From Anaerolineaceae bacterium (lineage in GTDB: Bacteria > Chloroflexota > Anaerolineae > Aggregatilineales > Phototrophicaceae): a stretch of DNA of 64,000 bases. The stretch spans positions 50,624 through 114,623 of the forward strand of contig JAPOVC010000029.1 in assembly GCA_026708325.1 (NCBI GenBank). The letters are read 5' to 3'. The notes under the pieces are model-generated. The model saw nothing but the letters and a program-made list of their open reading frames with translations, searched no databases and was not told where the DNA came from. Every line of letters begins with the position of its first letter. Position 1 is the first letter of the stretch. Below, piece by piece: positions 22,186 to 31,911 of this stretch. The translations under genes and the position numbers were made by a program.

Positions 22186-24408
22186 ATGTTCTTCCTCCAG
22201 GGTTATATCAATCCGGTAGAACGCAAGGAAGCGGACCGCAAGTTGCCGCGCCTGATGTTCGAGGGCCTGTTGCTGGGCGGCACCGGCCTGGGGGTGCTGG
22301 CGCTGGTCTTTGAGATCGCGGCCGATGCCTTCAGTGTGGCGGCCTACCAGACACTGCTGGCGATCGATGGCGCGCAGGGCTATCACGAAATCGCCATGCT
22401 GGCCTTCGCCGTGCTCTCCGTGATGCTGTTTTTCGGCGTTGTTCCCGCCTACAAGGCCGGCGCCTATTTGCGTCCCAACGCCGGCGGTACGGGCCCCCTG
22501 GTGGAGGCCATCGGCCCGCCGCGCATGCGCTTCCTGTCCTGGGTGGGCACCAGCCTGTTTTTCATCGACGCCGTGCTGACCATCATCATCAGTTCGATTT
22601 CGGCCTCCGACGTGACGCTCCTGATCTTTCCCGAACTGGCGCCGTGGCGCATCACCATGGCTGAGGCCTACGCCTTCTTCATCATGGCCGTGCTGTCGAT
22701 CATCGGCCCGAGACGCGCCGTGCCGCTCTTCCTGGTGGGGGGCGGCGCCTTCACGATTTTCACCATCTTCGCGCTCTCCTGGGTGGCGCTCAACGCGGCC
22801 GCTCAGCCGGAGTTGGCGAATGCCGTTCCGGCCATCGTTCAGGGTCTGGAAAACAGCGGCGTGGTGACCCACGTGGTGGAGGCCAGCGGCGACGTTTCGA
22901 CCCTGTCGACAGCGCTGTTCTTTCAGTTCTTTCTACGCTCGATGAGCAGCGCCATGCTGGGCTTCTCCGGTTATGAAGTTATACCGGCCAGCGGCAAGCA
23001 TGCCGCCCGTCCCAAATGGAAGGTGATCAACACGGCGCTGATCATCGCAGCCGTCTTTCTGATCGGCACGGGCATCGTTCAGCTCTTCGCGGCTTCGACA
23101 TGGCGCATCCCGGCGACGGAAGGCTACAGCACCCTGCTGATCCAGTATGAACTGATCTTCGGCTCGGGCACGTCACTGCTGGGGGTGGCCGGTATCCTGC
23201 TGGCCTTCATCCTGTTGCTGGCGCAGGGGGGCGGCTACGTCGGCGGCGCGGCCGTGGCCGCCAACGCTGCCCGTCTGGGGCGTCTGCCGCGGCAGTTCGA
23301 GGACGACCGCGTTGGCGTTGTGGTCATCTGGGCGGTCGCGGCCATCCTGATTCCGGTCATTCGGACGGTAACCCAGGTAGAGGCCTTCTACGCCTTTGGA
23401 TTCGTCAGTGAATTCGCCATGGTCAGCACCACCATCTTTCTGGTTGGCGATGACGTACTGAAGAAACGCGGCATCAAGCCGAAATCCTCCGAATCGAGAG
23501 CGCTGCGCTTTGCGGGGCTGCGCGGCATGGTGGCCAGCTATGCGATGCTGCTGGTGCTCATCACCCAGAAAACGGACGCCATCCCTCCGATTGCGATCGG
23601 CGCCACCTGCATACTGCTCTTCCAGTTGTTTGTGCACAGGGGCGGGATTCGACGCGTCTTCCCGCTTTCAGACGATGAAATCCGCCTTTCGGAGTTGCCC
23701 GGTCGTCTGCGCCTTTACCGCAGCGGTCGGGAAAGGGCGCGGGACGAGGCGCGTCAGCATGGCATTGCAGACCGAATGGAGCAGCTCATCAGCAGTGGCG
23801 CGCTTGTGAAATTCAATGTCGAACCGCAGCGTTTCCGCCGTCTGATCAGTCACACGCACGACGTCTTGCCCGAGGCCTGGATGCTGGCCCGGATTGCACA
23901 GTTCCACGGGGAGCGTATCGAGGAACCCAGTGAAGAACTGGAAGCCTGCTTCCAGGCGGCCTGGACCAGTCAGGACGAACTGGTCGCGACGATTGAGCAC
24001 TACTCGCACTATGGCATCTTCACATTCATCGACAAGTACAGCCACAACTGGGCGGGAGTCGAACGCGACGAAGCCCAGGTGCAACACTACATGGTCCGCG
24101 CGCTTTTCCCGCGAACGCCTGAAGCAGAAATCTGGCAGGAGTATCAGAAGTTCCACTGGGAAGAACAGCCGGAGGCCGTATGGCAGTTCTCACGACAGCG
24201 TTACATCTGGGCCAAGGACCAGTGGCCCAACGTAAGCGGGCCGATGACCACCATGTGGACCCTGGAAGACCTTGGGTTGCTCGATAAGGTGGACCCTGCG
24301 CTGGTACAGAAGTTGCATGAGGCCCGCCGCCTGCCATCCCGCCTCGAACGCATGGATCCCCTGGATGATGATCATCTGGACCACAATGTTGAAGATGACG
24401 GGCCCTGA
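22186..24408 (+). CDS. APC-superfamily permease with a large C-terminal cytoplasmic domain
   Basis: Membrane transporter resembling amino-acid/polyamine permeases. From the ATG at 22186 the protein has 740 residues. Roughly residues 25-490 hold about twelve hydrophobic segments, starting LMFEGLLLGGTGLGVLALVFE; the region SMSSAMLGFSGYEVIPA followed by RPKWKVINTALII resembles the helix 6 region of APC proteins. After the last segment (IAIGATCILLFQLFV) comes a soluble part of about 240 residues rich in Glu, Arg, Trp and His. It has no motif I recognise; segments such as HYSHYGIFTFIDKYSHNW look structured. An in-frame ATG at 22126 overlaps the -10 box and was rejected. Substrate unknown; divergent from the sugar-import operon. 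Confidence 0.7.
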   Translation: MFFLQGYINPVERKEADRKLPRLMFEGLLLGGTGLGVLALVFEIAADAFSVAAYQTLLAIDGAQGYHEIAMLAFAVLSVMLFFGVVPAYKAGAYLRPNAGGTGPLVEAIGPPRMRFLSWVGTSLFFIDAVLTIIISSISASDVTLLIFPELAPWRITMAEAYAFFIMAVLSIIGPRRAVPLFLVGGGAFTIFTIFALSWVALNAAAQPELANAVPAIVQGLENSGVVTHVVEASGDVSTLSTALFFQFFLRSMSSAMLGFSGYEVIPASGKHAARPKWKVINTALIIAAVFLIGTGIVQLFAASTWRIPATEGYSTLLIQYELIFGSGTSLLGVAGILLAFILLLAQGGGYVGGAAVAANAARLGRLPRQFEDDRVGVVVIWAVAAILIPVIRTVTQVEAFYAFGFVSEFAMVSTTIFLVGDDVLKKRGIKPKSSESRALRFAGLRGMVASYAMLLVLITQKTDAIPPIAIGATCILLFQLFVHRGGIRRVFPLSDDEIRLSELPGRLRLYRSGRERARDEARQHGIADRMEQLISSGALVKFNVEPQRFRRLISHTHDVLPEAWMLARIAQFHGERIEEPSEELEACFQAAWTSQDELVATIEHYSHYGIFTFIDKYSHNWAGVERDEAQVQHYMVRALFPRTPEAEIWQEYQKFHWEEQPEAVWQFSRQRYIWAKDQWPNVSGPMTTMWTLEDLGLLDKVDPALVQKLHEARRLPSRLERMDPLDDDHLDHNVEDDGP

Positions 24409-24490
24409 GGCATGACCCGGGCATTGTGCTGGTTCGAACCTGGCTGGATGTTCTGCCGCAGGCCCGTCGCGCACGCGGCCGCCGCCTGAC

Positions 24491-26905
24491 GTGAATTCGG
24501 GGACGGGCAGGCGCCGCGACACGCGCTTGCGCCCTGCCACAGCGGTGGCGCTGTTCATCCTGCTGGCCAGCGTTTACATGATCACCTGGAGCGGGCGCAT
24601 CAACAGCAACGATGAATTGCTGTTGCTCAATGCCACCGCCAGCCTGGTGCGCTTTGGCGACATGCGCGCGGACCTGGCCGCGGGTAGCGTGCCTCCGGCG
24701 CCCGGGGACCTGCGGGTAACGCCCACAGACCCGCCCCTGCCGGACATTCGCGTGGAACCCCTGCAACCCCTCCTCGCCGCCCCGCTTTACTGGCTGGCGC
24801 TGCTTCTGCCCGGCGTCGGGCTGGCCCACAGCGTCTACCTCTTCAACGTGTTGGTCAGCGCCGCAGCCGGCGCACTTTTTTTTCTGTATGCGCGCAGCTG
24901 CGGCTACAGCGAAGCGGCTGCAGTTCTGGCCAGCGCCGCGCTGGGGCTGGCGACAATCGTCTGGCCCTATAGCGACAGTTTTTTTCAGGCGCCCCTGGCC
25001 CTGTTCATGATTCTGCTGGTGGGCTACCAGTTGGAACGCCTGCGCCAACAGGGCTGGCGCGCGCCCGTCCCGATCCTGCTGGCGCTGGCGACGTTGCTGC
25101 TGTTTCCGCTCGCCCATCAGTCGACCTTGCTGGCCCTGCCGGCACTGCTGATCATCGCCCTGCCGGATCGATCGGCATGGCGCGCCATTCGCAAGAAGAA
25201 TGCCACCCTTGCCCTGCTGCTGCTCCTGATTCTTTCGCTCGTTCTGGTGGCCAGCCCTGGATTCCAAAAGGAAGTACAGACCGTCTTCAGGCACCTGGGC
25301 CGGCTTGATTTCAGCGAACAGGCCAGACGACTCCACAGCTATTTGATCAGCCCCGGCGGCAGCCTGTGGGGCACGTCGCCGATATTGTTGCTGGCCTTGC
25401 CGGGCAGCTGGATCTTGTGGCGGGAGCGACGCGGCCGACAACTGTGGGTCGGGCTGGTTATGATGCTGGTCTTCGCCTTCGCCAGTGCCATTTATCTGGA
25501 CCATCAGTGGTTTGGCGGCCTGTCCTGGCCGCCGCGCTTCCTCGTGCCGGCCGTCCCCTTTCTCTTGCTGATGGCCATGCCCGTCTTCGAGCGAATCACG
25601 CAGGAGCCCCGTCCGCGCGGGCTTGTCGTTCTGGTGTCGTTGCTTGCGGCCTACAGCCTTTGGGTACAAATCAGCGGCGTTTCCCTGCCCTGGGAAGCCT
25701 ATGGTGTGGCCTTGCCACCTGAATCCGGTGGCTACGGCGACTGGGGCGGCGGGATGAATGACTTGCGCTGGCTGCGCCAGGTGGTCATCCCGGGCCTGTG
25801 GGGCCAGCAGGTCTGGGACTTCGCCTGGCTGCGGATGGGGGCGCCAGCCTGGCTGCTGCTCTTTGGCGCAACCGCGACGCTGGCGGCGCTGCAAATCCGG
25901 GCCCGATTGCGGCCGGAAGCCGAAAGGGCGGGCAGCAGTCGACTGACAACCCTGGTGTTCCCGCCCGTCATGTTGCTGCTGGTGCTCGCGGCCCTGGCCA
26001 TCCTGCCCCCGGACCCGCTCTACAACGCGCCCAACGACGACCTGGCCAGCCTGGTGGGTGATCTGCCGCAACTGACCCGACCCGATGAGATGGTGCTGCT
26101 CAATGACCTGGAACTGGCGCCCTGGCTGGTGAATTACGGCAAATTCACCAGTCCACGACTCATCAGCCTGCCTTTTCACCCTGGCGAAAAGGGCAGCCCG
26201 GAGCAAAAGGCCAGAATGGTTTCGGACAATCCGGAAGTCCTGTTGCAGGGCAGTGCCATGCAGCAAATCACCGCCCTGGCAGGTACAGGAGAGCGCCTTT
26301 GGTTGCTGGCCGGCAACGGCCCCTGGCTTCCATGGAGCGTGCGACCGGTCGAGCGCTTCCTGGCACGCAATCATTATCCCGTACAGGAAATTGAGGCCGG
26401 GCCGCGCGCGCGCCTGATCGAATATGATACGAGCATCGCGCCAGACCCGCTCCTGTCCGCCGTGCCTGACACAAGGACGGAGCTGCTCTATGGCGAGCAG
26501 ATTCAGCTCATCGGCTTCAACTTGCCCCGCGGTTCACGCTATGTGCCGGGTGAGACCCTGCCCCTCACGCTTTTCTGGGTCGCGGATACGACCATCGAAG
26601 ACTCCTGGACCGTCGCATGGTTCCTGGCCCGGCCGGACAGTCCTCCGGCCGTGCAGGGTTGGGACAGCGCGCCGCAGGCCGGATTCCTGCCCACCACGGA
26701 CTGGCCGCCGGGCGTCACCCAACTGGACAATCGCGCCCTGCGTCTTCCAGCGGACCTGCCCGCCGGCGACTACCATGTTCTGGTTGTGCTTTACCGGGTC
26801 GCGGAGGGAGGTGAACTCCTGCGCCTGCCTGTAGAGGGCGGGCAGAACCGGGACGGCCAGGCCGGCCTGTTGCCGACGACCATTCAGGTGGGTCAGGGCG
26901 AGTGA
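24491..26905 (+). CDS. GT-C family membrane glycosyltransferase-like protein
   Basis: Polytopic protein of 804 residues with the layout of GT39/ArnT-type enzymes, which move sugars from polyprenyl-phosphate carriers onto acceptors outside the membrane. A first membrane segment is followed by the acidic loop motif RINSNDE (Asp41-Glu42), then about ten further segments and a C-terminal extracytoplasmic beta-rich domain of about 250 residues ending in a jelly-roll-like stretch (TLPLTLFWVADT... LPAGDYHVLVVLYR). A GTG start is used. The gene stands alone between the APC permease and an aldo/keto reductase. Similar C-terminal domains occur in three other GT-C proteins of this window (27894, 33775, 38490). 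Donor and acceptor unknown. Confidence 0.75.
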   Translation: MNSGTGRRRDTRLRPATAVALFILLASVYMITWSGRINSNDELLLLNATASLVRFGDMRADLAAGSVPPAPGDLRVTPTDPPLPDIRVEPLQPLLAAPLYWLALLLPGVGLAHSVYLFNVLVSAAAGALFFLYARSCGYSEAAAVLASAALGLATIVWPYSDSFFQAPLALFMILLVGYQLERLRQQGWRAPVPILLALATLLLFPLAHQSTLLALPALLIIALPDRSAWRAIRKKNATLALLLLLILSLVLVASPGFQKEVQTVFRHLGRLDFSEQARRLHSYLISPGGSLWGTSPILLLALPGSWILWRERRGRQLWVGLVMMLVFAFASAIYLDHQWFGGLSWPPRFLVPAVPFLLLMAMPVFERITQEPRPRGLVVLVSLLAAYSLWVQISGVSLPWEAYGVALPPESGGYGDWGGGMNDLRWLRQVVIPGLWGQQVWDFAWLRMGAPAWLLLFGATATLAALQIRARLRPEAERAGSSRLTTLVFPPVMLLLVLAALAILPPDPLYNAPNDDLASLVGDLPQLTRPDEMVLLNDLELAPWLVNYGKFTSPRLISLPFHPGEKGSPEQKARMVSDNPEVLLQGSAMQQITALAGTGERLWLLAGNGPWLPWSVRPVERFLARNHYPVQEIEAGPRARLIEYDTSIAPDPLLSAVPDTRTELLYGEQIQLIGFNLPRGSRYVPGETLPLTLFWVADTTIEDSWTVAWFLARPDSPPAVQGWDSAPQAGFLPTTDWPPGVTQLDNRALRLPADLPAGDYHVLVVLYRVAEGGELLRLPVEGGQNRDGQAGLLPTTIQVGQGE

Positions 26906-27024
26906 AATGCGGATGAACCGGCTGACCGACCCCTGCTGCAGGGACATGACTCCCGGGGCTGTGTCGGGTTAGTATGGGTCTCCGGTATGTTTCATGCCGG
27001 GTCAGATGTCAGAGGAGAATTCGT

Positions 27025-27891
27025 ATGGAAACCAGGCGCTTTGGGCGCAGCGGACACCGGAGTTCGATCGCCATATTTGGTGGAGCGGCCTTCCACCCCC
27101 TGATCGATGCCGCGGAGGCGGAGGAGGCCCTCGACCTGGCGCTGGCTGCCGGGGTCAACCACTACGACTTCGCCGCGGGCTACGGCAATGGCATGGCCGA
27201 AACCCGCCTGGGCCCCTGGCTGGAGCGGCATCGTGAGCAGGTATTCGTCGGCACCAAGACGGTACAGAGGGCCTTTCCAGCCGCCTGGGCCGAAATCAAC
27301 CGTTCCCTGGCCCTGTTGCGCTGCGAGCAAATGGATCTCGCGCAGATTCATGGCGTGGTTGATGATGACCAGCTTGACGCGGCAACCGCTGCGGATGGCG
27401 CGCTGAAGGCCATGCGCCGCGCCCGCGATGAGGGACTGACGCGTTTCATTGGCATCACCGGGCACGGCTTGCAGGCCCCGCGCCTGTTCATTGAGGCGCT
27501 GGAGCGATTCGATTTCGACAGCGTCCTCTTTCCGATCAACCCCGTGCTCTTCGGCATCGCGGACTACCGGCGGCACGCCGAACACCTGCTGGCGCGCTGT
27601 CAGGAACGGGACGTGGGCGTGATGGCCATCAAGTCCATCGCGAAGGGGCCCTGGGGTGAGCGCGGCAAACGCTGGCACACCTGGTACGAACCCTGGGAAA
27701 CGCAGGCCAGGATTCAACAGGGCGTCAACTTTGCCCTGTCGCAACCCGGCGTGTCGGGCATCCCCATGGCCGGTGAGACCCGCCTGCTGCCGTTGGTGTT
27801 GCAGGCGGCCAAGAACTTTACTCCCCTGTCGCCCGCGGAGCAGGAAGCGTTGATCCTGGCCAGTGCGGGTCTGGAACCCATTTTTGCCTGA
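27025..27891 (+). CDS. Aldo/keto reductase
   Basis: Cytosolic NAD(P)H-dependent reductase of the AKR superfamily, TIM-barrel fold, 288 residues. The catalytic tetrad can be seen: Asp and Tyr in HYDFAAGYGNG, Lys in VGTKT and His in QIHGVV. The nucleotide-binding end (GVSGIPMAGETRLL) is also present. The ATG at 27025 is preceded by AGAGGAG; a longer frame without such a site begins at 26974. The stop is only two bases from the stop of the convergent GT-C gene. Substrate cannot be named; no linked pathway is evident. Confidence 0.88.
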   Translation: METRRFGRSGHRSSIAIFGGAAFHPLIDAAEAEEALDLALAAGVNHYDFAAGYGNGMAETRLGPWLERHREQVFVGTKTVQRAFPAAWAEINRSLALLRCEQMDLAQIHGVVDDDQLDAATAADGALKAMRRARDEGLTRFIGITGHGLQAPRLFIEALERFDFDSVLFPINPVLFGIADYRRHAEHLLARCQERDVGVMAIKSIAKGPWGERGKRWHTWYEPWETQARIQQGVNFALSQPGVSGIPMAGETRLLPLVLQAAKNFTPLSPAEQEALILASAGLEPIFA

Positions 27892-27893
27892 AA

Positions 27894-30086
27894 TCAGGTC
27901 TTTGGCGGCAGAGTCAGGGTTGTCAGCGGACAGGAATCGTCCGGGCAATCCGCGGAAAGGCGCCAGCCAAGTTCCAGACTGTACCAGCCAAGGTGCAGGG
28001 ACAGTTCACCCGGGGCTTCCGCTTCAGTCAACTGCAGGTGATGGCGGGTGATGTAGCGCTCGCCGTCCAGCCAGAAACCGGTTGGCAGGTCCGGCGCCGC
28101 GTCGCCCTGTGCGACCATGCGCCCTGGCGCGCCATCCCTGGACGCCTCAAGAGCATGCAGGAAGACGTGCAGGTCTGGCTGCGGTCTGGACTTCACTTCC
28201 CAGAGCAGGGAAATCTCCAGTTCGTCCCGTTCCCACGCCAGTAGCCGGATGCTGTCGCCGAAGAGCAGGGGATCAACGACCTGCGTCAGACTTCTGTCTC
28301 GGTCGTCCCCGTCGCTGAATGCGCCGGCGTTCAGTATCACGGGATCGGCCTCCGCACCCCCGGCGTTGACGCCAGGCAGCGCATAGCCATCCGGATACTT
28401 CCACCAGCCGATATGGACGCGCAGGGACGTGCGTCCGGTCAGGTCATCCGGAATTTTCAGGTCCCAGCGGTCTTCATAGACCAGACCGGGTTGCCAGCGG
28501 GTCGTGCGCAGCATGCCGCTGCCCGGATGGCCGTAGCGGTTGACGAGTAAACGGTCCTCGTCATCCAGCAGGCGCAGGAAGAAGCTGAAGTCCTGTTCCG
28601 AGCGACGGGCAGGCCGCCAGTAGAGCGTCACCGGCAGGAGGTCGCCGGGAGCGTGGCGCCGCCGTTCCAGGCGGTAACCCAGCAACTCCACGTCGCCGAA
28701 GCGCAGCGGGAGTGGGGTCGCATCCTCCGGCAGGCCGGCGACGATCGCTGGCGGCGCGTAGGCCGGCCGTATGCTGGTGAAAGGCAAGGCCACAGCAACC
28801 AGGCCCAGCGCGACAAGCGAAGCGAGGGCCGGAACCCTCAGCTTCAACAAGCCGTAGGCCAGCAGGGTCATGCTCGCGGCGCTGGCGGGAAACAGCAGGC
28901 GCCCCTGCGTGGCAGCGGTCTGACGCGTCCAGAGCACGAGGGCGACGGCGAAGAGGACCAGGCACAGGGTCAGCAGGGCGGCCGGGACCAGCGTGGCGGG
29001 CCGTCGGCGTCGCCCCCAGGCGCGGAGCAGCAGACCGGCCACCGCGCCCAGGGTGACGACGTCCATGACGAGGTAAAAGGGAGCGGGACTGAAAACGTTG
29101 AACCAGCCGAAGATCCCCCAGTAGCTGTATCGCAGGCCGCGAAATTCCTCGCCGAGCATTTTCTCCAGTGAAGGAGCGGACCTGCGTCCGACCACGTCCA
29201 GCATGGTCTGCGAGCCGGTGAACTCGCCATAGAGCGTCAGGTTGCGCGCGTACCAGGGTCCGGCGATGACCAACCAGGCAAGACCGGCAAAGACGACCAG
29301 ACGCAACAGTTCGCGGGTGTTGTTGCTGCGTCTGGCGAGCCACAGGGCCGCCAGCCCAACCGGCGCATAGAGCAGGAGAGCGCTTAACTTGGCCATCGTG
29401 GCGCAGGCCAGCAGCAGGGCCAGTACGACGCTGCGGCGCGCGTTCAATCCTTGGCGCAGCATGGCCAGCATCTGCCAGATGGACAGGCTGGCCAGAAGCG
29501 TCACCAGGTTGTCGTTGTTGACCGATGCCGAGATGAACAGGAACTGGGGATTGAAGGCCACCAGTCCGGCGCCCAGCAGGGCCAGGCGGGCGGCCCTTTC
29601 GCCGGTCAACAAGGCGAATTCCCGCGCCGCCAGCCATACGGCGGCGACGCTGCCACAGGCCAGCAAAAGGCTGAAAACCCGGGCGACGTAAACCGCCAGT
29701 ACCGTGTCGCGCAGGGGCGCTGCAGGATGGTCGTGCAGGAAGATGTTCTGGTTATCGACCGCCGACGGGTCCCCCACGATGGCATGCGGGTTGAAGCGCA
29801 GATGCCCGGCAAGGTCGCCGGTGTCGATGGGGGTGATCAGGGCCGCGACCAGGATGTAGTACAGCGGAGGCTGGCTGCCTTCCTGGCCCCAGGGAGTCTT
29901 CTCGCCGGGCACCTGCACCGGCAGGCTGCGATTTCTGCTGATGTAGTCGGCAAAGGCGAAATGATAGGACTCATCCGGCGCTTCAAAGAGCGGCACAGAC
30001 GACAGGTACAGCAGACCGGCCAGAATGAAGGCGATCAGCAGGAGGGGTGGTGGGAAACCTGGAACGCGGTCAGTGGGCCCTGACAC
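27894..30086 (-). CDS. GT-C membrane glycosyltransferase-like protein (copy A)
   Basis: Integral membrane protein of 730 residues. First membrane segment, then the acidic motif FEAPDESYHF (Asp38-Glu39) typical of the ArnT/PMT-like and DUF2142-type proteins, followed by about eleven membrane segments and an extracytoplasmic C-terminal beta domain (LLPVTLYWRPARR, LSLHLGWYSLE). It starts at a GTG inside the end of the ABC-exporter gene (17-base overlap), so translation is coupled. It closely resembles the protein at 38490-40742 over the full length, down to the motifs LPVQVPGE, QEGSQPPLYYILVAALI and FTGSQTMLD. Probably transfers a sugar to a lipid-linked or protein acceptor exported by the neighbouring ABC pair; this is inference. 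Confidence 0.75.
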   Translation of the reverse strand: MSGPTDRVPGFPPPLLLIAFILAGLLYLSSVPLFEAPDESYHFAFADYISRNRSLPVQVPGEKTPWGQEGSQPPLYYILVAALITPIDTGDLAGHLRFNPHAIVGDPSAVDNQNIFLHDHPAAPLRDTVLAVYVARVFSLLLACGSVAAVWLAAREFALLTGERAARLALLGAGLVAFNPQFLFISASVNNDNLVTLLASLSIWQMLAMLRQGLNARRSVVLALLLACATMAKLSALLLYAPVGLAALWLARRSNNTRELLRLVVFAGLAWLVIAGPWYARNLTLYGEFTGSQTMLDVVGRRSAPSLEKMLGEEFRGLRYSYWGIFGWFNVFSPAPFYLVMDVVTLGAVAGLLLRAWGRRRRPATLVPAALLTLCLVLFAVALVLWTRQTAATQGRLLFPASAASMTLLAYGLLKLRVPALASLVALGLVAVALPFTSIRPAYAPPAIVAGLPEDATPLPLRFGDVELLGYRLERRRHAPGDLLPVTLYWRPARRSEQDFSFFLRLLDDEDRLLVNRYGHPGSGMLRTTRWQPGLVYEDRWDLKIPDDLTGRTSLRVHIGWWKYPDGYALPGVNAGGAEADPVILNAGAFSDGDDRDRSLTQVVDPLLFGDSIRLLAWERDELEISLLWEVKSRPQPDLHVFLHALEASRDGAPGRMVAQGDAAPDLPTGFWLDGERYITRHHLQLTEAEAPGELSLHLGWYSLELGWRLSADCPDDSCPLTTLTLPPKT

Positions 30087-31911
30087 CGGCAGGACTGGCC
30101 TCAAAGCGTTCGCGGGCCTCTTCGATGTAGCCCAGCGACTGGTGGCGGAAATAGGTGTTGTAGAGCTCGGCGTAGTGCCCGCTGTATTCCAGCAGGGCTT
30201 CGTGGTTGCCTTCCTCAATGATCTCACCCTCGCGGAACACCAGAATGCGGTCCGCGCTGCGCACCGTGCTGAGTCGATGCGCGATGAGGATGGAACTGGT
30301 CTGCGACAAAATCAGGTCCAGCGCTTCCTGAATCTGGAGTTCGGTGAAAGGGTCGATGCTGGCGGTCGCCTCGTCGAGGATGAAGATGGCCGGATTCTGC
30401 AACAGCACGCGCAACAGGCTGACGAGCTGGCGCTGTCCCATGCTCAGGCGCGTGCCGCGCTCGCCGACTTCGCTCTGCAGCCCCCTGGGCAGGGTCTCCA
30501 GCCATTCTCCGCCGCCGATGCTGCGCGCCACAGCCTCGATTTCGGCGTCACCCAGGTCCGGCTGAGCGTAGCGCAGGTTTTCCATGATGCTGCCGCTGAA
30601 CAGGAAGGGCGACTGGGGCACGATTCCCAGGCGGCTGCGCCAGGACTGCAGGTTGAAGGAACGAATGTCCTGGCCGTCCACCAGGATGCGACCGCCCTGA
30701 AACTCGTAGTAACGGGTGATGAGGCGGGCAATGCTGCTTTTGCCGGCGCCGGTGTGACCGACCAGGGCCACGTTTTCGCCTGGCTGGATTTCCAGATTGA
30801 AGTCCCGGAACAGCAGTTCTTCGTCCGAGTAGCCGAAGTTGAGGTCCTCAAAGACGATGTGGCCCCGCAGTGCTTCAACCGGTCGGTTGTCACGCTGGAT
30901 GACGCTGTTGTCGGCGTCGATGAGCGCGAAGACGCGCTCTACAGCAGCCAGGCCTTGCTGAAACTGGCTCCAGAAGGAGGCCATGTTGGTGAAGGGGAAC
31001 CAGAAGCGGTCGACCGCCTGAACGAAGAGGAACCAGGTGCTGGCGCTGATGACGTTGTCAAAGACGAACAGGGCGCCAACGTAAACGATGAGGGCGGTGA
31101 CGAAACCGCCAATCGTCGTAAGGGCCGGGAAAATCATCGCGATCACCAGCCCGCGCTGGATGTTGATGCGATAGGAACGACGATTGACGTCGGCAAACTC
31201 GCGGTAAATCCTGGCTTCCTTGCGGAAGTTCTTGGCCACGCTGATGCCGCTGACGCTTTCCTGAATCGTGTCGTTCAGGACGGCCAGTTGACGGGAGGCC
31301 TGGCGGGTGACCTTGCGCGCCATGTGCCGAAATGCCAGCGCGGCAATGACCACGAAGGGTGTCGTGGCCAGCAGCAGAACGGTCAGCAGGGGCGAGCGGA
31401 TGTACATGAAGTAAACGAGGATGAAGATTTGCAACAGGCGCGAAATGATATCGCTGCTGACCATCAACACGTCGCCGAATTCCTGGGTGTCGCTGGTGAT
31501 ACGGCTGACGACCTTGCCCGTGTTGTTTTCGTCGTAGAAGGACATGTCTAGATGCACGGCGGATGAAAAGGCGTCCTTGCGCAACTGCGCGATGACCCGA
31601 CCCACGATGCGCGAAAGCCCGCGCCGGCGCAGCCAGTTCGCGACGTATTCGATGAAGGCGGAGACGAAGAGGGCGCCGAGCAGTAGCTGGAGAACGCGGT
31701 CCCCGGCGTCACCCTCCAGTTCGCCCACAGCCATGGCGATCACCACCGGCCGCAGCGCCAGCAGAATGGCCATGACCGTAAAGGTCAGGACGACGACCAG
31801 GCCCTGCCAGCGATAGCGGGAAAAATAAAGGACGATCCGGCGGAACAGGACGGTATCGCCATACTGACGGTCGAACTTGTCGCCGTCCAGGCCGGAGAAG
31901 AGCGCTACCAT
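30070..31911 (-). CDS. ABC exporter half, catalytically competent subunit
   Basis: MsbA/BmrCD-like half transporter, 613 residues: six membrane segments (about 28-310) and a C-terminal ATPase domain. The ATPase has Walker A GHTGAGKSS, a noncanonical signature LSMGQRQL, Walker B IFILDEATASID with the catalytic Glu, and the switch His in IAHRLST. It pairs with the preceding half (31905-33707), whose Walker B lacks this Glu, to form a heterodimer with one working and one degenerate site. The two genes overlap by seven bases. The next gene encodes a GT-C enzyme, suggesting export of a lipid-linked sugar, lipid or peptide. Confidence 0.92.
   Translation of the reverse strand: MVALFSGLDGDKFDRQYGDTVLFRRIVLYFSRYRWQGLVVVLTFTVMAILLALRPVVIAMAVGELEGDAGDRVLQLLLGALFVSAFIEYVANWLRRRGLSRIVGRVIAQLRKDAFSSAVHLDMSFYDENNTGKVVSRITSDTQEFGDVLMVSSDIISRLLQIFILVYFMYIRSPLLTVLLLATTPFVVIAALAFRHMARKVTRQASRQLAVLNDTIQESVSGISVAKNFRKEARIYREFADVNRRSYRINIQRGLVIAMIFPALTTIGGFVTALIVYVGALFVFDNVISASTWFLFVQAVDRFWFPFTNMASFWSQFQQGLAAVERVFALIDADNSVIQRDNRPVEALRGHIVFEDLNFGYSDEELLFRDFNLEIQPGENVALVGHTGAGKSSIARLITRYYEFQGGRILVDGQDIRSFNLQSWRSRLGIVPQSPFLFSGSIMENLRYAQPDLGDAEIEAVARSIGGGEWLETLPRGLQSEVGERGTRLSMGQRQLVSLLRVLLQNPAIFILDEATASIDPFTELQIQEALDLILSQTSSILIAHRLSTVRSADRILVFREGEIIEEGNHEALLEYSGHYAELYNTYFRHQSLGYIEEARERFEASPAGVRAH

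Noticed and set aside
24026..26374. Minus-strand open frame of 782 codons
   Set aside because: Antisense to the APC permease end and the GT-C gene. The composition (Gln, Arg, Gly-rich, no membrane or domain pattern) is that of a shadow frame.
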